Shown here: piece after piece, positions 58,209-64,000 of the stretch | How positions within the stretch are numbered: position 1 is the first letter of the stretch | How the letters are laid out: every line of letters starts with the position of its first letter | Origin: a virus | DNA: 64,000 bases | IMG/VR virus record: IMGVR_UViG_3300046004_000818 | Location: 1-64,000 of that record | Strand: one strand, 5' to 3' | Notes under the pieces: model-generated | Database searches by the model: none | What the model saw: the letters and a program-made list of their open reading frames with translations, nothing else | What the model was told of the DNA's origin: nothing | Position numbers and translations under genes: made by a program

Positions 58209-59062
58209 GCTATATCCTTCCAGCGATAAAAGCGACCATGCCGGGGAACGTCCTTCTCACCTATAGGCAGATGACGGAACGTACACATCTTTCCGATGTA
58301 CTTGTCTTTATTAAGCAACACTTCCCGACGCTGATCGTGATTTAGCTTCCCGGCGCTAATGTTGAAGACCTTAGTACCCATTTGGATTACAAAGCCTCCT
58401 GCCATACCATTGCCTACAAGGTTTTCGGCATGGGTGCTACGGGCTGTACGCCCTAACTCATTGGTAAAAGTAGGGTTATTGTTAGTCATGGCTTCAAATA
58501 CATCGACTACAATACCGTCTGAGTCCAGAAACGGTTTGAACTTCAACATATCCTGCGACTTTGCAGTGGCTCTGCCTTCTTTGTAGAGGGCAGAGCCATT
58601 CCGCAAAATGGCACCCTCATAGCCTAGCTCCAACTGGTCAGCGTAGAACCTATCAAGATCATCTTGACTGTTCAGGATAGTTTGTGGCAGCACCTTGATA
58701 TAAGAGGGCAAGGTCATGCCTAATAAGCGGTTGTACCGATCTGAATATGGTAGTACCTTGTCCATCACATCGAAGGCGTAGAACATAATGTCAGTGATGT
58801 GGCGATCTTCTGTTCTGACCGCTGAGCTAGTTACATGGTATACATCATGTGCAGTGGGGTCACCGCAGATAAACTCACCATCAAGCCCTTGAGTAGCAGC
58901 CATCAGTTCTCGCAACCGGAAGTTGGGGATAGGTTTCAAGCTGCGTGTGACACATGTTCCATACTGCGTCACACCACGGATACCATCTAGCTTTGAACTA
59001 GCAAACTTGGGAAACGTGAGTGGATACTTTGCGTCTGGTTCAGATGCGAGGTTTGGTTTCAT
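58205..59062 (-). CDS. ATP-dependent DNA ligase
   Basis: This 285-residue protein carries the nucleotidyltransferase motifs: I FASSKLDGIRG with the adenylated Lys24, Ia/III GLDGEFICGD (~60), IIIa IMFYAFDVMDK, IV LGYEGAILRN (~147) and V QDMLKFKPF (~170), followed by an OB domain. It seals nicks using ATP and is close to the T7-type minimal ligases. The upstream small gene overlaps its start (ATGA). Confidence 0.93.
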   Translation of the reverse strand: MKPNLASEPDAKYPLTFPKFASSKLDGIRGVTQYGTCVTRSLKPIPNFRLRELMAATQGLDGEFICGDPTAHDVYHVTSSAVRTEDRHITDIMFYAFDVMDKVLPYSDRYNRLLGMTLPSYIKVLPQTILNSQDDLDRFYADQLELGYEGAILRNGSALYKEGRATAKSQDMLKFKPFLDSDGIVVDVFEAMTNNNPTFTNELGRTARSTHAENLVGNGMAGGFVIQMGTKVFNISAGKLNHDQRREVLLNKDKYIGKMCTFRHLPIGEKDVPRHGRFYRWKDIA

Positions 59063-59292
59063 AGTTTTCCTTGGTTAGTGGTTGCTCGATGCCAGTCTGA
59101 ATCTCTTGGAGCCTCTTTCTTCAATACGGATATTAGTTCGTCAATCTTTTTCTGAGCCTCGTTAACCTTGTTCATGCAATGTGTTTCACGGTTACGGGCC
59201 TCTGACGCAAGCTGCTTCGCATGTCTATGCTCGTCAGTAGCTACCGCGAATGCACAGATAGCTTCATCAAGAAGTTTGTTTAGGCTTTTCAT
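59059..59292 (-). CDS. Hypothetical coiled-coil protein
   Basis: This 77-residue protein is predicted to be helical throughout (LLDEAICAFAVATDEHRHAK; NEAQKKIDELISVLKKEAP). It has no known family and overlaps the ligase start by four bases, so it is translated with it. Confidence 0.5.
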   Translation of the reverse strand: MKSLNKLLDEAICAFAVATDEHRHAKQLASEARNRETHCMNKVNEAQKKIDELISVLKKEAPRDSDWHRATTNQGKL

Positions 59293-59305
59293 TCTCAGTC
59301 CTTAG

Positions 59306-59716
59306 TTAACGATCACCGAAGGCTTGATGATCAAAGTCCATGTCCATAGCGAAGTCAAACTCTTCTTCATCATCAAACTCTTTGGTAGTGAAGTCCACAG
59401 CGTTACGCAGCTTGGAAGGGAGTGCCTTTACAGTCTCAGCTAACGTGGCTTTCCTAGGCTGTAGCTTCAGTCTATCTAGCTGCTTGTACTCGTCCCGGTC
59501 AACCTTGCAGATGATCCACTTGTACTCATAGGGAGCATTAGGATCAAGCCTAGGCGTCTTGTGCACCTGAGTGATAGTGACAATCTTTGTCTCACCTCGG
59601 GCATCTACCACCGCTTGGTCACCCACCTTGAAATCTTCGATGTGGGTCTTGTAGGTGTACTGTTTGCTAGAGCCGGGAAACCTAGCCATTACCGTCGTGT
59701 AGTCTATAGGTAACAT
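59306..59716 (-). CDS. Hypothetical protein with acidic tail
   Basis: This 136-residue protein has a small beta-barrel-like first half (KTHIEDFKVGDQAVVDARGE; TKIVTITQVHKTPRL) that resembles KOW/SH3-like folds, a basic middle (KQLDRLKLQPRKATLAE) and a strongly acidic C terminus (DDEEEFDFAMDMDFD). Nucleic-acid binding or DNA mimicry by the acid tail are possible. No family is certain. Confidence 0.5.
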   Translation of the reverse strand: MLPIDYTTVMARFPGSSKQYTYKTHIEDFKVGDQAVVDARGETKIVTITQVHKTPRLDPNAPYEYKWIICKVDRDEYKQLDRLKLQPRKATLAETVKALPSKLRNAVDFTTKEFDDEEEFDFAMDMDFDHQAFGDR

Positions 59717-59727
59717 AGTACTCTCCT

Positions 59728-59916
59728 TTAGTGATTAGGTAAGCTAACCTCTAGCTGAAGCTTGACAAGCCCTAACTTCACATTGATAGCCCACAGTTCA
59801 AAGAAGCCCATAGTAGTTAGGAAGCTAACATCATAACCCCACTTGTCGTAAGCAAACCATGCCACGAATACTAGCCATAGCATATTACTCCACTCAGCCT
59901 TTATGAGATCTAACAT
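59728..59916 (-). CDS. Small membrane protein
   Basis: This 62-residue protein (LIKAEWSNMLWLVFVAWFAY, then SFLTTMGFFELWAINVKL) has two hydrophobic helices, typical of small phage early membrane proteins. AAGGAG precedes its ATG. The function is unknown. Confidence 0.55.
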   Translation of the reverse strand: MLDLIKAEWSNMLWLVFVAWFAYDKWGYDVSFLTTMGFFELWAINVKLGLVKLQLEVSLPNH

Positions 59917-59920
59917 AATC

Positions 59921-60370
59921 TTACTCCTTTGCTAAATGCGCCGTAGGGTGCTGCACATAATCATCCCCATAGCGAGATGGAAGTGCTAGGAAGTCGTAAG
60001 CCCCACGGCGCGGGGTGCTTACTTTCAACTCATCGCCTTGATAACTACCTTCCGGTACAGTATACTCCTTTTTTGCCGCAATTGTCAAAGTCTTCGATCT
60101 GACATTCTGGCTGGCAAGGAAGTTGAGCATCACCCTGCCCTCGGAAGTTAGTGAGTACTTACTATCAAAGTAAGAAACATGGCCCTCGTGCTCTAGCACA
60201 TCAAGGCACTCACGCTGGAACTCAGTGATACTTAGCATCCGTTTGAGAGGGTGCACCAAGGTATCCCATACCCTGTCTACGGTATAGTTGCCGATAGACA
60301 GGACTAATAGCACCTGTTGCTGAAGCCCACCGGGGAGGTATTCGTTACCTCGCAAATCTAGTTCTGACAT
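59921..60370 (-). CDS. Hypothetical protein with winged-helix-like N terminus
   Basis: This 149-residue protein has LQQQVLLVLSIGNYTVDRVW, then SITEFQRECLDVLEHEGHVS followed by SKYSLTSEGRVMLNFLA, the helix-helix-wing pattern of winged-helix DNA-binding domains. The C-terminal 50 residues are basic to mixed and unlike any family I know. A regulator is possible. Confidence 0.55.
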   Translation of the reverse strand: MSELDLRGNEYLPGGLQQQVLLVLSIGNYTVDRVWDTLVHPLKRMLSITEFQRECLDVLEHEGHVSYFDSKYSLTSEGRVMLNFLASQNVRSKTLTIAAKKEYTVPEGSYQGDELKVSTPRRGAYDFLALPSRYGDDYVQHPTAHLAKE

Positions 60371-60371
60371 A

Positions 60372-60581
60372 TCAATCCTTTTTAGTTGTTGGTAGTGGTG
60401 CCCAACCTACCCAAAAGTCATCGTCAGGTTTCCCTGAGTAGTGACCATACTGAGCTACACCACCTCTGCCTTTTAGCTGTACCTTGACACCTCTAGGACA
60501 GGTAGCCATAGGTTGCCAGTGGTACTTAGTATCCACCGCTACAGTATCAGTGGAATCTAGTTTAAACTCCTGACTCATCAT
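60372..60581 (-). CDS. DUF551-like small protein
   Basis: This ~69-residue protein. YHWQPMATCPRGVKVQLKGR with GYAQYGHYSGK-like segments and DDFWVGWAPLPTTKK matches the W-x-P-x-x-x-x-P ... W-x-P-L-P pattern of DUF551 domains found in many phage early genes. ATG 60581 or 60578 is chosen for the GGAAGGG site just upstream rather than the longer frame. Confidence 0.55.
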   Translation of the reverse strand: MMSQEFKLDSTDTVAVDTKYHWQPMATCPRGVKVQLKGRGGVAQYGHYSGKPDDDFWVGWAPLPTTKKD

Positions 60582-60831
60582 TACCCTTCCGTTGTTTTTC
60601 CAACACATTAAGTAGCCACTGCACTTGCTCAGCACTACCTCTTGTCTGGTTTTCAAAGTAGTCACATAAAATACGTAGCCGTTCTATCTCTTCACCAAGC
60701 ATCTTATAACGCTTGGCCTCGACAGACTTGGCCTTGTACTCAGGCGTATCTATCAATTGGGTACATTCAAGCAAGGCCTGAATGTACCATTCTCTAGGTG
60801 TTAGTAGAGGGTTTAGATACACGCTTAGCAT
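60562..60831 (-). CDS. Hypothetical helical protein
   Basis: This 89-residue helical protein (LLTPREWYIQALLECTQLID; EEIERLRILCDYFENQTRG) is of unknown function. A strong GGAG precedes its ATG. It overlaps the DUF551-like gene by 20 bp. Confidence 0.55.
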   Translation of the reverse strand: MLSVYLNPLLTPREWYIQALLECTQLIDTPEYKAKSVEAKRYKMLGEEIERLRILCDYFENQTRGSAEQVQWLLNVLEKQRKGNDESGV

Positions 60832-60890
60832 CTTTCTTCTCCTGCCGCAGCTTGTCTATGGCAAGATTGTGGGCCATGACCTGCAAGCTG

Positions 60891-61259
60891 TTAGCTATTC
60901 GGGGTGATTTCGGGGATGCCTGTCCCGGCGGCTCCAGCCTTGTCCCCATCACCGTCATTATCGTTGTCGCTAGTGTCGGCTGTGTCTTCATCTTCAAGCT
61001 CCGTCAGTTTGTTGATTAACTCATCTGCATAGTAGCTAGCCATTTCTGCTACTAGTGTGCCAGAGATAGGTGACTCCGAGAAACTGCCTCTGGTAATCAG
61101 GGCTTGCATAGCAAGGCTAGCGAAGTGCTGCCTGATAGTTATTCCCGTGTATACCTCACAGAAGCCGGGCGCAATCTTGGTTCCATTGTACCCTTCTATA
61201 TCACGGTCAGTATGGTTATTCTCCAATGTAGATGGATGAATAGGAAAGTCACAGTGCAT
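60891..61259 (-). CDS. Hypothetical protein with acidic, Asn/Asp-rich tail
   Basis: This 122-residue protein has YTGITIRQHFASLAMQALIT and SGTLVAEMASYYADELINKL in an arrangement seen in small conserved phage proteins that end in a helix before an acidic tail (DEDTADTSDNDNDGDGDKAG). The function is unknown. A possible 27-codon frame (60794-60877) follows it before the next gene. Confidence 0.6.
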   Translation of the reverse strand: MHCDFPIHPSTLENNHTDRDIEGYNGTKIAPGFCEVYTGITIRQHFASLAMQALITRGSFSESPISGTLVAEMASYYADELINKLTELEDEDTADTSDNDNDGDGDKAGAAGTGIPEITPNS

Positions 61260-61497
61260 CTTTAACTCCTTTAGAAATGGTGGTCATCCTGAATGCTCCT
61301 AGATCAGTGACCTTCTTCAGCTTACGATTCTCAGCATCCTCAAGCACTTGATAGCCTCTAGCTAACTTTGTACTGAGGGTCTTCACTGGCATTGGTTGGG
61401 CCTTGAACTCAAGACCTGTAGCTTTCATAGCAGTATATAGAAGGTTGCTTAACAATCCTAGCTCTGTAATGTCTAGGTGAACGGCTTGTGTTTTCAT
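61249..61497 (-). CDS. Hypothetical protein
   Basis: This 82-residue protein (ITELGLLSNLLYTAMKATGL; KTLSTKLARGYQVLEDAENR) has a helical, basic character. ATG 61497 directly follows the upstream stop (one-base gap), so the much longer frame that runs through the neighbouring gene is rejected. It may be a small regulatory or DNA-binding protein. Confidence 0.5.
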   Translation of the reverse strand: MKTQAVHLDITELGLLSNLLYTAMKATGLEFKAQPMPVKTLSTKLARGYQVLEDAENRKLKKVTDLGAFRMTTISKGVKDAL

Positions 61498-61498
61498 G

Positions 61499-61957
61499 TT
61501 AGTCTGATGATGATGAACTGTCTGAACTGCTAGAGCTATCGGAGCTACTAGAACTACTATCACCCCATGAGCCACTGGCTCCGCCTCCACCGAAGTCACC
61601 TCCGCCACCACTACGGATAGGTTCAGGGCTAGGTGTATAGAGGCGATCTGGACCTGACTCTGGAAAGGCATAGCTACACACCGGGTCAGAGCTAGGTTCA
61701 ACTCTTGTAGAAGACCTGAACTCACGGCGATCCACAGCACTATTAGCTTCCCGCTTCTCTAGGGGTACAGCGGGTGGCCTCTTGGGAGGGTAGCTAGGTT
61801 TGTAGTAGCCTGTAACGCTTTTACGCAAGCGTTCTACCTTGGCATTGGCTTCTTCAATAAGCTGAACACAGATAAGGCAGGGCGGTTGAGGCCCATTGAA
61901 GACAAGCCTTTGATAGGTATGTCCTGCACGACAGGTGTGGTTGTAGCCGAAGATCAT
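61499..61957 (-). CDS. Zinc-ribbon protein with Gly-rich and Ser/Asp-repeat tail
   Basis: This 152-residue protein. The N terminus has NHTCRAGHTYQRLVF and PPCLICVQLIEEANAK, a CxxxH...CxxC-type zinc element followed by a helix. A Pro-rich linker leads to GGGGDFGGGGASGSWG and then a tract of five-serine blocks separated by aspartate. The tail is probably disordered, perhaps for phase or surface interactions. Codon use in the Ser tract is mixed. The function is unknown. Confidence 0.55.
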   Translation of the reverse strand: MIFGYNHTCRAGHTYQRLVFNGPQPPCLICVQLIEEANAKVERLRKSVTGYYKPSYPPKRPPAVPLEKREANSAVDRREFRSSTRVEPSSDPVCSYAFPESGPDRLYTPSPEPIRSGGGGDFGGGGASGSWGDSSSSSSDSSSSSDSSSSSD

Positions 61958-62163
61958 TTCCAGAGTCTCCTAATGGTTAAAAGATTGTAGGCCATAGTGC
62001 CTAACATACACACTAGCATGACTATACTAATTAGACCTAAAACAAAAAGCCCTAGGATGCCTAGGTATATGTCAAACACTTCTTTAAGCGGGTTGTCGCT
62101 TCCAGTATAGGCAATCAGTAGCAATGCCGTGACAAGGCTAAAGATTAGGAGCCCTATTAACAT
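61954..62163 (-). CDS. Small membrane protein with two helices
   Basis: ATG 62163 starts MLIGLLIFSLVTALLLIAYT; a second membrane segment follows (LGILGLFVLGLISIVMLV) and a basic end (RRLWK). Longer in-frame starts (62220) would overlap the neighbour further. It overlaps the zinc-ribbon gene (ATGA). The role is unknown. Confidence 0.55.
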   Translation of the reverse strand: MLIGLLIFSLVTALLLIAYTGSDNPLKEVFDIYLGILGLFVLGLISIVMLVCMLGTMAYNLLTIRRLWK

Positions 62164-62338
62164 GGCTGGCCTCCAAGGTGTTTTGCAGTTGTGCTTCTTT
62201 GCGGGTAGCTTTATCAGCATCTAACTGAATGTCAACAAAAGGGTTCTTAACCCCGAAGATTTCCTTGACCTTAGCCTCAGAGGGGATAAAAGGTTTCAAG
62301 GCGGCGAGGATAGTTGGATGGATGTGATCGTTGCTCAT
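62138..62338 (-). CDS. Hypothetical protein
   Basis: This 66-residue protein (MSNDHIHPTILAALKPFIPS; KVKEIFGVKNPFVDIQLDAD) is not recognised. ATG 62338 is chosen because it overlaps the upstream stop (ATGA). It overlaps the membrane protein gene by 26 bp. Confidence 0.45.
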   Translation of the reverse strand: MSNDHIHPTILAALKPFIPSEAKVKEIFGVKNPFVDIQLDADKATRKEAQLQNTLEASHVNRAPNL

Positions 62339-62484
62339 AGCTTTTTTCCTACAATAAAACTTAGAACAATAAACAGTACAGCGGCGACCATGCAAGCTGT
62401 ACCCATATAAGACCTAAAGCGTGGTGTCAGATTGTGGGATAGGTACACAGCACCCAGGATGAGAAAGAGGTCTACGCTACTCAT
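62335..62484 (-). CDS. Very small membrane protein
   Basis: This 49-residue protein with two hydrophobic segments (SVDLFLILGAVYLSHNL; TACMVAAVLFIVLSFIVG) starts at ATG 62484 with AAGGA upstream. It overlaps both neighbours by ATGA junctions. The function is unknown. Confidence 0.5.
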   Translation of the reverse strand: MSSVDLFLILGAVYLSHNLTPRFRSYMGTACMVAAVLFIVLSFIVGKKL

Positions 62485-62567
62485 GGTGTTCCTTTCTGCA
62501 CAAGCGTGCCGCAGCACTTCTGCTGGTCAATCTCGGTGTCTACCTGAAGGACCATTTGTTGTTTCAT
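62481..62567 (-). CDS. Tiny 28-residue protein in an overlapping chain
   Basis: MKQQMVLQVDTEIDQQKCCG and eight more residues. ATG 62567 overlaps the stop of the upstream gene and its TGA overlaps the downstream start, both ATGA, which argues that it is translated. Two adjacent cysteines are the only feature of note. Confidence 0.45.
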   Translation of the reverse strand: MKQQMVLQVDTEIDQQKCCGTLVQKGTP

Positions 62568-62770
62568 TTCCGCACCTTCTCTTTCGGTGGAGTCTTGAAC
62601 CACCAGACGTAGCAGACATTGTTAACCTGCTCTTTGTTAGCCTGGATAAAATCCGTTACATCAAATGGGACTGGTTTGGGAGCGTGTTCAAGGCCTAGTC
62701 TGTAGCATAGCCAACCAGTTGAAGCTATTGCATACATAGCTAAGGCTAGCCAAGTGAAAGCATATCGCAT
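62564..62770 (-). CDS. Small membrane-anchored protein
   Basis: This 68-residue protein starts MRYAFTWLALAMYAIASTGW, one membrane or signal segment, followed by a soluble part (FDVTDFIQANKEQVNNVCYV). AAAGGA lies upstream of ATG 62770. The function is unknown. Confidence 0.5.
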   Translation of the reverse strand: MRYAFTWLALAMYAIASTGWLCYRLGLEHAPKPVPFDVTDFIQANKEQVNNVCYVWWFKTPPKEKVRK

Positions 62771-62792
62771 CTCTATTCCTTTCAAGAGTGAC

Positions 62793-62820
62793 AAAAAGGC
62801 CCTCCGAAGAGGGCCTTTTT
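62793..62820 (-). terminator. Strong intrinsic terminator
   Basis: AAAAAGGCCCTC-CGAA-GAGGGCCTTTTT is a perfect 12-bp stem. Read leftward it has a UUCG loop and U-tract and lies 20 bp after the stop of the strongly biased gene at 62,840. It would confine that gene to its own transcript. Confidence 0.88.
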
Positions 62821-62839
62821 AGACTAGCTACGCAATAGC

Positions 62840-63112
62840 TTAGGCAGCAGGAGCGTCTGCCACTTTCCACACGCCGACTGCATCAGTACCGTCAGCTTGC
62901 TTGAAGGTACGCACAGAGAATTTGGACTTGTCACCAGAGCGAGCACGGTAGGCAACCAGAGCCGAAGTGATACGGGACTGAGCCTTGGCGCGGTCAATCA
63001 CTTCATTGTCGATGATGGCAGGGCCACCAACAGTCAGGGAGCCGAAGGGGTACTTGCTGGTAACAGCGCGAGTGGTCTTAGGGATAGCGATTTGAACGAG
63101 TTCGATAGACAT
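62840..63112 (-). CDS. Hypothetical highly expressed early protein
   Basis: This 90-residue protein (MSIELVQIAIPKTTRAVTSK; KAQSRITSALVAYRARSGDK) is not recognised. It has its own promoter with a perfect TATAAT, an AAAAGGA site, a strong terminator and G/C-ending codons unlike its neighbours, all of which point to high-level expression. A DNA-binding or host-takeover protein made early in quantity is a reasonable guess. Confidence 0.65.
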   Translation of the reverse strand: MSIELVQIAIPKTTRAVTSKYPFGSLTVGGPAIIDNEVIDRAKAQSRITSALVAYRARSGDKSKFSVRTFKQADGTDAVGVWKVADAPAA

Positions 63113-63147
63113 GATAAATTTCCTTTTAGGATGGTTGGTGAGATTCA

Positions 63148-63177
63148 ATTATAAGCACAGAAATACACGAAATACAA
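63148..63177 (-). promoter_or_regulatory. Leftward promoter with consensus -10
   Basis: Read leftward TTGTAT (63172-63177), an 18-bp spacer and TATAAT (63148-63153), 36 bases before the ATG of the gene at 63,112, in AT-rich sequence. This is the clearest promoter-like site on the leftward strand. Confidence 0.6.
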
Positions 63178-63189
63178 AAGTTTTCAGAT

Positions 63190-63426
63190 TTATTTCTTCA
63201 TAGTTGAGTCCTCCGTTGAAAATTGACCTTTCGTGGTCGTGTTGTTGCTCTGTGACAACAGCCGCTCATGTCGAGCGACCATATCAGAGTAGTAGGTAAT
63301 CATCAAGGTAGCGTAAGAGGCGTTAGATTCTACCTCCATGAGCTTACACCGAGCTACAGCTAACTGTCGTTGTGCCACCATCAGGTGGTTGGGAGTGGTT
63401 AACTTATCCCATAGTTTTGTCAGCAT
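63190..63426 (-). CDS. Hypothetical helical protein
   Basis: This 78-residue helical protein (LMVAQRQLAVARCKLMEVES; MITYYSDMVARHERLLSQSN) could form a coiled coil. No family is recognised. It is the last gene of a three-gene run before the promoter at 63,150. Confidence 0.5.
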   Translation of the reverse strand: MLTKLWDKLTTPNHLMVAQRQLAVARCKLMEVESNASYATLMITYYSDMVARHERLLSQSNNTTTKGQFSTEDSTMKK

Positions 63427-63428
63427 AT

Positions 63429-63668
63429 CTAGTTCCTCACGATACTGATTGGTTTACCTTCACCCTCTTGAATCAAGTGGATGAAGGTTTGGTTATCCAC
63501 ACTGGCAGAATACTCTAACCAGCCGGGTCGTTGGCAAGCGCGTAGGTCTATAGCTCTACGAGGTGGAGCTTGAACCATCACCTCCTTGGAGCCTACAGGT
63601 ATGTGCTTGATAAGCTCTCCAAGTGCCATCATATCAAGACAGGGGCCGAAGACTTGTATCTTTAACAT
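63429..63668 (-). CDS. Hypothetical protein
   Basis: This 79-residue protein (LKIQVFGPCLDMMALGELIK; SKEVMVQAPPRRAIDLRACQ) shows an alternating strand-helix pattern and is not recognised. It overlaps its upstream neighbour by 7 bp. Confidence 0.5.
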   Translation of the reverse strand: MLKIQVFGPCLDMMALGELIKHIPVGSKEVMVQAPPRRAIDLRACQRPGWLEYSASVDNQTFIHLIQEGEGKPISIVRN

Positions 63669-63892
63669 TTCTCAACCTCCAGCTTATCGTCAGGCTGTAG
63701 TGGGTAGTGGTTATACATAGTACCATCATACCTTCTAAAGGTTACAAGCACAGTTTCTTTCTTGAAAAAGTCTACTCCAGAGCTTACTGTATGCACCTCA
63801 CACAGTTCAGGCATCGCATGAGCACCGTAACCCATATCACAGTTAAGCCGCATGCCGGACTTAAGCTCTTTAGCTTTTATTGTGGTTAACAT
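63662..63892 (-). CDS. Hypothetical protein
   Basis: This 76-residue protein (LTTIKAKELKSGMRLNCDMG; KETVLVTFRRYDGTMYNHYP) looks like a small beta-barrel similar to hypothetical phage proteins of unknown role. The start overlaps the end of the partial upstream gene. Confidence 0.5.
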   Translation of the reverse strand: MLTTIKAKELKSGMRLNCDMGYGAHAMPELCEVHTVSSGVDFFKKETVLVTFRRYDGTMYNHYPLQPDDKLEVEKC

Positions 63893-63999
63893 GCTAGCCC
63901 CAACTCTGCACTCTTGATCTTAGCTTTCGGAGGCTCTATCTTCTGCAACCACGATTGAGCAAAGTCTGCTTCACCTGTCACTATATAGGTGCCAGCGTC
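63886..63999 (-). CDS. C-terminal end of a gene cut by the window edge
   Basis: The last 37 codons (DAGTYIVTGEADFAQSWLQK, then IEPPKAKIKSAELGLAC) and TAA of a leftward gene are visible; the rest lies beyond base 64,000. It overlaps the next gene's start by 7 bp, so the leftward operon continues to the right of this window. Confidence 0.6.
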   Translation of the reverse strand, partial: DAGTYIVTGEADFAQSWLQKIEPPKAKIKSAELGLAC

Positions 64000-64000
64000 A

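Noticed and set aside
60794-60997. 67-codon leftward frame overlapping the acidic-tail protein
   Set aside because: Most of it lies over a better-supported gene; only a 27-codon end (60794-60877) with a weak ribosome site could be real, so it is not listed as a gene.
61498-61740. Upstream extension of the 61249-61497 gene
   Set aside because: The extension runs through the Gly/Ser-rich gene in another frame; ATG 61497 directly follows that gene's stop and is the natural start.

Overview
The window is the left part of a tailed double-stranded DNA bacteriophage genome that infects a Gram-negative host. The host type follows from a two-component spanin pair and a small lipoprotein. A lambda-type (GpA-like) large terminase, a tail tube, a frameshifted tail chaperone, a 2,203-residue tape measure and a gpJ-like tip protein, with no sheath or baseplate genes, point to a long-tailed siphovirus. 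No integrase, excisionase or lysogeny repressor is visible, so a lytic lifestyle is likely. I cannot name the host genus. The right edge cuts through a gene, so the genome continues beyond 64 kb.

Layout. Bases 1-929 are non-coding and dense in repeats: 19 copies of a 7-mer, a phased array of DnaA-box-like nonamers, 11-bp and 17-bp direct repeats, and two inverted repeats 80 bp apart. This looks like a replication origin and/or packaging (cos) region. From 930 to 40,502 all main genes read rightward in morphogenesis order: terminase, portal, two tandem copies of a head-spike base plus spike fibre cassette, a transglutaminase-like peptidase, capsid protease with a nested scaffold, decoration protein, major capsid, head-tail connectors, tail tube, tail chaperone with a -1 frameshift, tape measure, tail tip, fibres, a papain-like NlpC/P60-type protein, and a lysis cassette ending in nested spanins.

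From 63,999 down to 40,480 everything reads leftward. This block holds small early genes, then ATP-dependent DNA ligase, a SNF2-type helicase, an archaeo-eukaryotic-type primase fused to a helicase, single-strand binding protein, a DnaQ-like exonuclease, dUTPase, a dATP/dGTP diphosphohydrolase-family protein, a three-domain family A DNA polymerase, ThyX, a RecU-like resolvase and an SbcCD-like nuclease pair. Together they give a largely self-sufficient replication, recombination and nucleotide-pool module. The two blocks converge at about 40.5 kb with a 23-bp overlap of coding ends and a strong hairpin.

Three free-standing homing endonuclease genes interrupt the genome (HNH at 3.6 and 51.2 kb, GIY-YIG at 18 kb). 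Two of them are translationally coupled to a tiny ribbon-helix-helix protein with its own palindromic operator-like site.

The most unusual non-coding object is at 55,653-55,787, between the helicase and primase genes: two long inverted repeats that interleave in the order A-B-A'-B', the topology of an RNA pseudoknot or a mutually exclusive switch. The duplicated head-spike cassette is the most notable protein-coding feature.
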